Shown: piece by piece, positions 1-4,936 of the stretch
Numbering within the stretch: position 1 is the first letter of the stretch
Layout of the letters: every line of letters starts with the position of its first letter
Origin: Chloroflexota bacterium
GTDB taxonomy: Bacteria > Chloroflexota > Anaerolineae > Aggregatilineales > UBA3940
Assembly (NCBI GenBank): GCA_010092775.1
Contig: JAADYZ010000327.1
Span: forward strand, 1-7,355
Length of the DNA: 7,355 bases
Direction: 5' to 3'
The notes under the pieces: generated by a model
The model's input: only the letters and a program-made list of their open reading frames with translations
The model's database searches: none
Told to the model about the DNA's origin: nothing
Position numbers and translations under genes: made by a program

Positions 1-1
1 G

Positions 2-145
2 GAAGGGCAGCGTGCGATCTTGGCGCGACCGCTGGCGGATCGCTTGATTTTTGCCGGGGAAGCCGTCAGTATCCACAGAGCGGCGACGGTTCATGGCGCG
101 CTCGAAACGGGATTTCGCGCCGCGGACTTGATCTTGCAACGCTAG
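2..145 (+). CDS. Flavin monoamine oxidase family protein, C-terminal end only
   Basis: The reading frame is open from the left edge and ends at TAG 143-145, giving 47 residues. They contain LIFAGEAVS followed by HRAATVHGALETGFRAA and a final DLILQR. This is the C-terminal signature of FAD-dependent amine oxidases (monoamine oxidase/phytoene desaturase-like fold), in which FAGE(A/E) binds the flavin and the TVHGAxxSGxRAA helix closes the FAD pyrophosphate site. Such enzymes oxidise amines with FAD and O2; the substrate cannot be read from this fragment. The start and most of the gene lie outside the window. It converges on the kinase gene and the two stop codons overlap in the palindrome CTAG (142-145), so no terminator fits between them. 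The family call is fairly firm; the subfamily is unknown. Confidence 0.82.
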   Translation, partial: EGQRAILARPLADRLIFAGEAVSIHRAATVHGALETGFRAADLILQR

Positions 146-1635
146 CTCTGCGGCAAGTCCCCGGTTGGCGGCTGCTTGTCAATCAGATAAACGCCCTCGG
201 GATCGCCCTTGGCGATGCACGCCACCTCAGCGATGCGCAGGTTGCGCCCAGTCCCCCAATGACAGCCCGCTTGCAGCACGCCCAATCCCAAAAATCCGAC
301 CGCTTCGTCGGCGCCCCAGCGCCAGCACATCGGGCAGCGCTTGATGCGCCAGATGAAAAAGCGATCATCCTCATCGACCTCTACCACCTGATCCGTCATG
401 GTGTTGAAGAAGCGTGCCATCGTATCCAGGCCGATGCGCAGCTTGGCCTCGACACTGGGTACTGCGCTGAGCATAGCCGATGAAATCTTGGCGACACCGG
501 GCTGCTTGGCCATATTGGCCTCGAAGGTGCGCCGACCAGCCAGCCGCCCTACCGATGAGGCCCCATGACTGCCATAGACCTCGTAGATATTCTCTAGAAT
601 GCGGCCGATGTGGCTGAAGGGCATCTCGCGTTTGTTGTTATCCGGCGGGGGATGGTCGATGTAGTCCATCAAGCCCGCACGGATCAATATGGCGTCGAAG
701 GCATCTTTGCCGATGATCTCTTCGGCGGAGCTGAGGATGTAGCGGCCCCAGCTATTGGGATAGTAGAACTCCTGGCTGGGCATCACGAAAGATTGATCAG
801 GCGTGTAGTGATTGCGGTCGATGACCGTGTCGAGCGCGTCGATCATCTCGCCGGCTGAAAGATAGCGATCGATGGACTGCTTGGCCATGGCTCGCATGAT
901 TACCCAGGCGACCCCGGCGGTCAGGTCGGGGCGCATCTCGCGGATGTCGGGTACTGGCGCGGAGAGGTGGGCCATCAGCACGCGCATTGGGTTGGTATCC
1001 TGGTAGGGCACCCGGCCAGAGAGCATCTCGTAGAAGGCCACCCCGAGCGCGTAAATGTCGACCGAATGGGCTGGTTTGCTCTCTTCCCAATCAGGGGCCA
1101 TGTAGGCCGGGGTGCCTGCCACCCCACCGGCAGAGGTGATATGGGCCGTGCCCAGCATGCGGGCCATGCCAAAATCGCTCAGATAGGCGTTGCCCTCCGT
1201 ATCCATCAGGATGTTGCCCGGCTTCACATCGCGGTGGATCACTTTGCGGGCGTGCGCAAAATCGAGTGCGCTTGCAATCTGGCGCATGATGGGCAGGGTT
1301 TCATCCAAGGCCATCGGGCCGTCGGCACGGATGCGTTCGCTGAGGTTGCCGCCGCTGAGGTAGGGCATCACAATGAAGGGGTAGTTATCGATCTCGCCGT
1401 AATCGTAAACGGGCACAATGTGTGGATGTTGCAGAGTGGTGGCCACTTCGATCTCGCGGTAGAAGCGCTCCAGCAAACTGGGATTATCGACGATCAAGGT
1501 GCGCGAGATCACCTTGATGACTACTGAGCGGCCCATCGAGCCCTGGCTGGCCCGATACATGCTCGACATGCCCCCGCCGCTCATGCGCTCTTCGATCGTG
1601 TAGCGTCCGAATTCCCGTCCGAGTAGGTCTTCCAT
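142..1635 (-). CDS. Ser/Thr protein kinase with C-terminal V4R-like ligand-binding domain
   Basis: A 497-residue protein with no membrane segment, so probably a cytoplasmic kinase. Hanks-type kinase domain at about residues 10-270: degenerate glycine loop MSGGGMSSMY (18-27), VIKVI lysine K41, alpha-C glutamate probably E61, HRDVKPGN (134-141, catalytic D136), DFG 154-156, GTPAYMAP (174-181) and DIYALG (193-198). The usual APE is APD (180-182), apparently with one residue missing next to it. Residues about 300-490 are not kinase. CPMCW (434-438), GCHWGTG (457-463) and VACIAKGDPEGVYLI (471-485) resemble the V4R domain, which in relatives binds small hydrophobic ligands and carries conserved cysteines. 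Four Cys (434, 437, 458, 473) and H459 could bind metal; the usual last cysteine (GDPxC) is Gly481. The ATG at 1635 is preceded by an AGGGA-type RBS and a promoter at 1675-1703. Likely a ligand-responsive kinase; targets unknown. The kinase call is firm, V4R is probable. Confidence 0.93.
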   Translation of the reverse strand: MEDLLGREFGRYTIEERMSGGGMSSMYRASQGSMGRSVVIKVISRTLIVDNPSLLERFYREIEVATTLQHPHIVPVYDYGEIDNYPFIVMPYLSGGNLSERIRADGPMALDETLPIMRQIASALDFAHARKVIHRDVKPGNILMDTEGNAYLSDFGMARMLGTAHITSAGGVAGTPAYMAPDWEESKPAHSVDIYALGVAFYEMLSGRVPYQDTNPMRVLMAHLSAPVPDIREMRPDLTAGVAWVIMRAMAKQSIDRYLSAGEMIDALDTVIDRNHYTPDQSFVMPSQEFYYPNSWGRYILSSAEEIIGKDAFDAILIRAGLMDYIDHPPPDNNKREMPFSHIGRILENIYEVYGSHGASSVGRLAGRRTFEANMAKQPGVAKISSAMLSAVPSVEAKLRIGLDTMARFFNTMTDQVVEVDEDDRFFIWRIKRCPMCWRWGADEAVGFLGLGVLQAGCHWGTGRNLRIAEVACIAKGDPEGVYLIDKQPPTGDLPQS

Positions 1636-1674
1636 CCCAACTGTCCCTGCGCAACCGTGTGGATGATGTTCTTC

Positions 1675-1703
1675 ATCTTACGCCAGCGAGGGGCAGAAGT
1701 CAA
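1675..1703 (-). promoter_or_regulatory. Sigma70-type promoter of the kinase gene
   Basis: Read on the minus strand, TTGACT (1703-1698, 5 of 6 matches to the -35 consensus) is followed by exactly 17 bp and then TAAGAT (1680-1675, 4 of 6 matches to the -10 consensus). Transcription would begin near 1668, giving a leader of about 33 nt before the ATG at 1635. An AGGGA sequence about 10 nt before the ATG can serve as the ribosome binding site. This is the best promoter match I see in the window, but it is judged from consensus alone. Confidence 0.55.
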
Positions 1704-1781
1704 AGTGGCCGCTTGATCAACCGCATTACGCTTTGCGCGCTATCTGCCACTGCGGCATTAGTAGCGCAGTAGAATAGTACA

Positions 1782-1937
1782 TCAACCGCTTGGACATTCG
1801 GATGAGCAGTCGGTATTCAGGCCCTCGCCGGACTGGGCGAACAATAGCCCACCGCCTTCATCGACCAGTTGGCGCGCACTGCCCAGGCTAGTGTGGCGAT
1901 TTGCGTCCCCGCGCTGCAAGTCGTCGGCCCAGGGTGG
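1782..1937 (-). pseudogene. Probable remnant of a histidine kinase ATPase domain (C-terminal end)
   Basis: The minus-strand frame between stop codons at 1940-1938 and 1784-1782 gives 51 residues and has no start codon. It contains RGDANRHT, then LGSARQLVDEGGGLLFAQS, then GEGLNT. This resembles the end of a HATPase_c domain, where the usual pattern is RGDxSR, then GLGLxIARQLVExHGG with WAES/FAQS, then xxGxGT. The G2-box GLGL is damaged (about two residues appear lost) and the final strand after GEGLNT is not recognisable. Nothing like the DHp helix or N-box is seen upstream, where the bactofilin-like gene begins. The best explanation is a decayed fragment of a sensor kinase gene once in this gap. 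A chance resemblance cannot be excluded, since only about 30 residues carry the signal. Confidence 0.4.
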
Positions 1938-1978
1938 TCATCCTGCACAACGTCGGACTGCCTTCTTACGTAGAAGAA

Positions 1979-1987
1979 TGTTAGAAT
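1979..1987 (+). promoter_or_regulatory. Possible extended -10 promoter of the bactofilin-like gene
   Basis: TGTTAGAAT fits the extended -10 pattern TGn-TAtaaT, with TAGAAT matching 5 of 6 bases of the -10 consensus. No good -35 lies 16-18 bp upstream, which extended -10 promoters can tolerate. Transcription would start near 1994, leaving a leader of about 45 nt that ends in the AAGGAG site. A small dyad, CTTCT (1962-1966) and AGAAG (1972-1976), sits in the -35 area and could be an operator. Confidence 0.35.
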
Positions 1988-2024
1988 GCGTATCGTCTGG
2001 CGTGTGGCTAGGCGGCGTGATCAC

Positions 2025-2030
2025 AAGGAG
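2025..2030 (+). promoter_or_regulatory. Ribosome binding site that sets a GTG start
   Basis: AAGGAG lies 8 nt before the GTG at 2039-2041. The ATG at 2046 is out of frame, and the next in-frame Met is residue 15, inside the signal peptide, which would lose the positively charged n-region. The GTG is therefore the best start. Confidence 0.8.
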
Positions 2031-2038
2031 AAGCCCCA

Positions 2039-3463
2039 GTGAAACATGAAAATCTGCTCCTGCGCGGCACCCTGCTCGCGATGGGATTATTGGCCTTGGT
2101 GACGATAGTTGGCGTGCCCGTGCTGGCCCAAAGCACCCCACCCGGCGAGGAAACCATCTTCGTCAACGATGACCTGATTGGCGATCAATTCTACGCCGTG
2201 AACCCACTGGTGATCAACGGGACGATCGATGGGGATGTGATGTACTTCGGTGAGTCTCTGGTGATCAACGGGCGGGTCACAGGCGACATCCTCTTTGCGG
2301 GTGCCTTCCTGAACATTCAAGGCGAGGTCAGTGATGATGTGCGCGCCGCTGGCGCTTTCGCGGCGCTGGGCGACGGTGGTGACGTCCTGGGGTCGATCTA
2401 CTTTGCCGGGCTGGGCTTCGATATGGGGCCGAGCGCCACTGTCGGCGATGATGCCAGCCTGGCTGCTACCTCCCTGGTGATCAATGATGTGGGCGGCGAT
2501 TTGCGTGGGGCCGGCTCGAGTTTGCGGATCAATGGGACGGTGGGTGGCGACATCACCTTTGAGGTCGAAGAAGGTGAAGACGAGGCGCCGCCTTGGCTGG
2601 TCGGACTCTCCAGTACAGAGAGCGGTGCAGTGGGAATCCCGGCGGGGATTAGCTTTGGCCCGGACGGCGCGGTTGAAGGCGATCTGACCTACCTGGCTGA
2701 GAATCAGCAGCAGTTCGCTAGCAGCGCCGTCGGCGGCGAGGTCGATTTTCAGCAGGAAGAAGCAGCAGATGAACTGCCTGAATTGGTCCGGACGCCGGGT
2801 TTGGCTTATCTGGGCTACTTCATGGGGATCTTCCTGGTCTTTTTGGTGGTCGGAATGCTGCTGCGCCAGATCGGCCCGAAGTTCCTGAACGGCACCCGCG
2901 ACACCTTACGGGAGCGCGCCTTAGCCAGTTTTGGGGTGGGCTTTCTGGCCGTGTTGGGCGTCACCATCATCTTGGTGATCTTGAGCCTGCTGATGGTTTG
3001 GCTGGTGGTTCAACCGCTCATCGCTGGTGGCGGGTTGGCCGCGCTCAGTCAACCCTTAGCCGGGGTTGTGCTGGTGATCGCCTTTAGCATGATGGGAGCG
3101 CTGCTGGTGCTGATGCGCTGGGTAGCCCCGGTGATCTTTGCGATGCTCTTCGGTGGGCGGATCTACAGCTTGATCACCCGCGAGAATGAGGTTGATCCCT
3201 TCTGGGCGATGTTCAGCGGCTTGATCGTGCTGGCCGCCTTCCTGGCGATCCCCATCCTGGGTCGCCCAATCCTGGCGAACCTGATCGGCATGATCGGGCT
3301 GGGCGCGATCATCTTATACGCGGTGCAGTCTGGCAGCCTGCTCGATACGGCTACTCGCTTGGGGCTGCCGCGCAGCGCCGACGCCGAAACCAAACCCGCC
3401 GAGGGCAGCGGGAAAGCCCAGGTATCTGGCGATACAACTAAGCAATTTGAGGAGAGAGGCTAA
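2039..3463 (+). CDS. Secreted bactofilin-like beta-helix protein with C-terminal multi-pass membrane domain
   Basis: A 474-residue protein. Residues 1-30 look like a Sec signal peptide: charged start, hydrophobic core and a VLA-Q cleavage site. Residues about 40-235 carry beta-helix repeats of the bactofilin/polymer-forming type. Three clear 17-residue units start at 57, 74 and 91 (LVINGTIDGDVMYFGES is the first), and weaker ones include LVINDVGGDL (146-155) and LRINGTVGGDI (162-172). Acidic insertions sit at about 175-184 and 239-249. Hydrophobic segments follow at about 255-275, 295-323, 339-372, 390-406 and 411-429, perhaps five to seven helices, then a short hydrophilic tail (441-474). 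The repeat domain should face outside the cytoplasm, unlike classical cytoplasmic bactofilins, and may scaffold or stiffen an envelope structure. Start is GTG with AAGGAG upstream. It is divergent from the kinase gene, and a long inverted repeat follows 7 nt after the stop. Architecture is well supported; function is inferred. Confidence 0.85.
   Translation: MKHENLLLRGTLLAMGLLALVTIVGVPVLAQSTPPGEETIFVNDDLIGDQFYAVNPLVINGTIDGDVMYFGESLVINGRVTGDILFAGAFLNIQGEVSDDVRAAGAFAALGDGGDVLGSIYFAGLGFDMGPSATVGDDASLAATSLVINDVGGDLRGAGSSLRINGTVGGDITFEVEEGEDEAPPWLVGLSSTESGAVGIPAGISFGPDGAVEGDLTYLAENQQQFASSAVGGEVDFQQEEAADELPELVRTPGLAYLGYFMGIFLVFLVVGMLLRQIGPKFLNGTRDTLRERALASFGVGFLAVLGVTIILVILSLLMVWLVVQPLIAGGGLAALSQPLAGVVLVIAFSMMGALLVLMRWVAPVIFAMLFGGRIYSLITRENEVDPFWAMFSGLIVLAAFLAIPILGRPILANLIGMIGLGAIILYAVQSGSLLDTATRLGLPRSADAETKPAEGSGKAQVSGDTTKQFEERG
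2207..2359 (+). repeat. Three 51-nt coding repeats (17-residue beta-helix coils)
   Basis: Units at 2207-2257, 2258-2308 and 2309-2359 encode LVINGTIDGDVMYFGES, LVINGRVTGDILFAGAF and LNIQGEVSDDVRAAGAF. The first two share the identical 14-mer CTGGTGATCAACGG at their start, exactly 51 nt apart. A further CTGGTGATCAA occurs at 2474. This is in-frame internal duplication of one beta-helix rung, not a mobile repeat. Confidence 0.8.
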
Positions 3464-3594
3464 GGTGCCGGGGGATCACGTCGCAGCGCCATTTGTTCCA
3501 GGGGGTGAACCCTCATAGCAGTGATGTCGCCTGGAAAGTGCTGCACAGCGACGTGATCCCCCTGGGCTATGACGCCATCATCGAGCTTTGGTGA
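3451..3594 (+). pseudogene. Coding-like fragment of unknown origin, no start codon
   Basis: A plus-strand frame runs from just after TGA 3448-3450 to TGA 3592-3594. From 3475 on it has the look of real protein, with the segment VAWKVLHSDVIPLGYDAIIELW split around residue-rich hydrophobic and aromatic positions, and about four fifths of its third codon positions are G or C, as in the neighbouring genes. It has no ATG and no RBS, and it overlaps the end of the preceding gene in another frame. I do not recognise a family. It may be the C-terminal tail of a lost gene or a coincidence created by the GC-rich palindrome that spans most of it. Confidence 0.25.
3470..3562. repeat. 93-nt imperfect palindrome
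   Basis: The outer arms GGGGGATCACGTCGC (3470-3484) and GCGACGTGATCCCCC (3548-3562) are perfectly complementary over 15 bp, and the pairing extends to 20 positions (3470-3489 with 3543-3562) with two mismatches. A symmetric 6-by-6 internal loop follows, then a second perfect 7-bp stem, TTCCAGG (3496-3502) with CCTGGAA (3530-3536), and inside it a possible GGG-TGAA-CCC hairpin (3503-3512). As RNA it would form one long rod. It begins 7 nt after the stop codon of the bactofilin-like gene, so it could stabilise or end that transcript, but no T-run follows. A MITE- or REP-like origin is also possible; no target-site duplication is visible. Confidence 0.85.
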
Positions 3595-3628
3595 CCCGCC
3601 CAACCGGCAGCGACCAGGTTTGAGCTTC

Positions 3629-3679
3629 TTCCCCCCACCAACATGATCGGCAGGCGCCATCTGGGTCCGGTGGGGGGAA
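3629..3679. terminator. Hairpin with 11-bp GC-rich stem, possible transcription end
   Basis: TTCCCCCCACC (3629-3639) and GGTGGGGGGAA (3669-3679) are perfectly complementary, with a 29-nt loop that itself contains the palindrome GGCGCC. Its place between two convergent genes suggests a two-way transcription end or RNA 3' stabiliser. Evidence against a standard intrinsic terminator is the long loop and the lack of a T-run on either side. The inverted repeat is certain; the role is not. Confidence 0.35.
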
Positions 3680-3776
3680 ATCCAAGACGACAAGTCGTGA
3701 AGTGCGGCGTTCCGTTAATGCCCGGACGCGCCTGGCCGCTGTCGCGCCACAATCCTACAGATCTACGGAGGCAGGG

Positions 3777-4814
3777 CTACCCGGCGGCGGGTGCAGCCGC
3801 TTGATTGGACTCCACACCCTCTTCGCCAATCGGCGGGATGTGACCGTCTCTCTCCAGTTTGCGGGCCAAGCCAGCGGCGCTGCGCAGCCCGATGAAGATT
3901 CCCAGGATCAAATACATGATGTCCACTGCAATACCGATCACCGGTACCACGATCAGCGGCAGCATCACAAACAGCCCGAACAGGATATAAGCCGCCCAGG
4001 CGACGATCCGCACAACTGCACCGTTCGTATAACTCCAGGCCAGATGGCCGCTGCCCCAGGCAAACACCTCGCCGATCAGGGCCCAACCAGCTTTAGGGTG
4101 CGTCTCTAGCAGGCGGAAAACACGCCCGAAGCCGCGCCCCAGCTTAATCAACTGGAAGATCGCCCAGGTGAGGATGGCAGCCGTGATCAAAATGACGACG
4201 GCAAGCAACGCCACCACCAACCAGGGATTGATGCGGGAGAGAATCACGTAGAGGCCGACCATCACCACCGAGATGACGTTCTCAATCGTGGTGAAAATTG
4301 GCGCATCAACGGTGCCAGTGGTACCGGTGGCTACACTGACGCCGGGTTTCGCGATGGTCCGACTGACGCGAAGGGTGGTGGCGATCACGGCGCTGCCGCC
4401 TGCCAGGCCAATGCCCAAGGGCGTGATCGATCCGGTCTCCTGGTTGAACACCGAGAAGGCGGCCAGGATAGCCTCTAATTCGGGGCTGGTACTTGCGATA
4501 ATGCCGACCGACGCGAGCCCCACCAGGGCTGAACTCGCCGGGACCAACAGACCGCTGAATACCTCATTGGCGGTGTTGGCTACATTGCTAATCCAGGTGA
4601 CGTCGAAGGTGGTCAGGTAGGCTGGGGCTGTTGTGATCAACCAGATGATGCCGGTTGGGATGATGAAGAACCAGCTCTCCATGAACTGCATCTCCGGCGT
4701 CAGGTCGACCCAACCCAGGCGGCTGATGATCGACAGACAGAGCAAGAACATATATTGATTGGAGATGCCTACCAGTCCCCCGGCGGACATCGCACTTAAG
4801 ACAATCTGCGGCAT
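3777..4814 (-). CDS. DUF4126-like multi-pass membrane protein
   Basis: A 345-residue, strongly hydrophobic protein. The N-terminal half (about 1-210) resembles DUF4126: a first helix with SAGG (10-13), then LSIISRLGWVDLTPEM (27-42), a WFF helix (48-62), a segment around FDVTWISNVANT (70-81), and the glycine/alanine-rich helix LAGGSAVIATTLRVSRT (137-153) followed by the loop and helix IENVISVVMVGLYVI (177-191). The second half (about 225-315) adds a soluble linker and two to three more helices, ending in a hydrophilic alanine-rich tail (318-345). DUF4126 proteins have no settled function. The ATG at 4814 has AAGAGG about 10 nt upstream. It lies 122 bp downstream of the cyclase-like regulator on the same strand, so co-transcription is possible. 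Membrane location is firm, the family call is good, and any activity is unknown. Confidence 0.8.
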   Translation of the reverse strand: MPQIVLSAMSAGGLVGISNQYMFLLCLSIISRLGWVDLTPEMQFMESWFFIIPTGIIWLITTAPAYLTTFDVTWISNVANTANEVFSGLLVPASSALVGLASVGIIASTSPELEAILAAFSVFNQETGSITPLGIGLAGGSAVIATTLRVSRTIAKPGVSVATGTTGTVDAPIFTTIENVISVVMVGLYVILSRINPWLVVALLAVVILITAAILTWAIFQLIKLGRGFGRVFRLLETHPKAGWALIGEVFAWGSGHLAWSYTNGAVVRIVAWAAYILFGLFVMLPLIVVPVIGIAVDIMYLILGIFIGLRSAAGLARKLERDGHIPPIGEEGVESNQAAAPAAG

Positions 4815-4887
4815 GTCTAGACTTCCTCTTGAGTTACACTAGTGTTCTACCAACACAAATGATCCGAATGAGCTCACATTTACTATA
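4815..4887 (-). promoter_or_regulatory. Leader of the DUF4126-like gene with palindromes and a possible -10
   Basis: Read on the minus strand, TATAGT (4887-4882) is a fair -10 match, but no recognisable -35 stands 16-18 bp before it. Between it and the start are a perfect 10-bp palindrome ACACTAGTGT (4836-4845), the RBS AAGAGG (4830-4825), and the 8-bp palindrome GTCTAGAC (4815-4822) directly next to the ATG. The palindromes could be operator half-sites or simply chance. The region allows the gene a promoter of its own besides read-through from upstream. Confidence 0.28.
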
Positions 4888-4936
4888 CGGCATTCGTCTG
4901 AAAGCGTTGCGACAACCGGCTGACATCGCCCTGACT

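Larger units (their letters stand above)
1636..2038. other. 403-bp divergent intergenic region
   Basis: This gap separates the kinase (-) from the bactofilin-like membrane gene (+). It holds the kinase promoter (1675-1703), a probable histidine-kinase gene remnant (1782-1937, minus strand), a small dyad CTTCT-N5-AGAAG (1962-1976), a possible extended -10 (1979-1987) and a strong RBS (2025-2030) for the plus-strand gene. The part from about 1704 to 1781 shows nothing I can name. There is no convincing intact small gene: the longest minus-strand frame here, ending at 1938, starts inside the plus-strand gene and has no family-like motifs. Confidence 0.7.
3464..3776. other. 313-bp convergent intergenic region with two strong hairpins
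   Basis: This gap lies between the ends of the bactofilin-like gene (+) and the DUF4126-like gene (-). It holds a 93-nt imperfect palindrome (3470-3562), a plus-strand coding-like stretch without a start (3451-3594), a second hairpin with an 11-bp perfect stem (3629-3679) and a small dyad ACGAC-AA-GTCGT (3687-3698). Bases 3699-3776 show nothing I can name. No T-run follows any of the stems, so classical intrinsic terminators are not evident in either direction. Confidence 0.7.

Noticed and set aside
967..1527. Plus-strand 186-codon open frame opposite the kinase gene
   Set aside because: It lies fully antisense to the conserved kinase motifs, is rich in His/Gly/Gln without any domain pattern, and has no good RBS. 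It is a shadow of the kinase coding frame.
1938..2141. Minus-strand 67-codon open frame across the start of the bactofilin-like gene
   Set aside because: It starts inside a well-supported signal-peptide coding region, has no family-like motif and ends just before the histidine-kinase-like remnant in the same frame, without extending that similarity.
3470..3679. A complete insertion sequence bounded by the two inverted repeats
   Set aside because: The two repeats are each self-complementary but unrelated to one another, no transposase frame lies between them and no target-site duplication is visible.
3460..3752. Minus-strand frames of 61 and 77 codons in the convergent gap
   Set aside because: They cover the palindromes, show no domain pattern or convincing RBS, and their openness follows from high GC content. 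The plus-strand frame in the same place looks more like protein.
3702..4109. Plus-strand 135-codon open frame over the end of the DUF4126-like gene
   Set aside because: It is antisense to predicted membrane helices of the real gene, and its His/Gln/Asp-rich composition is the usual complement of hydrophobic codons.
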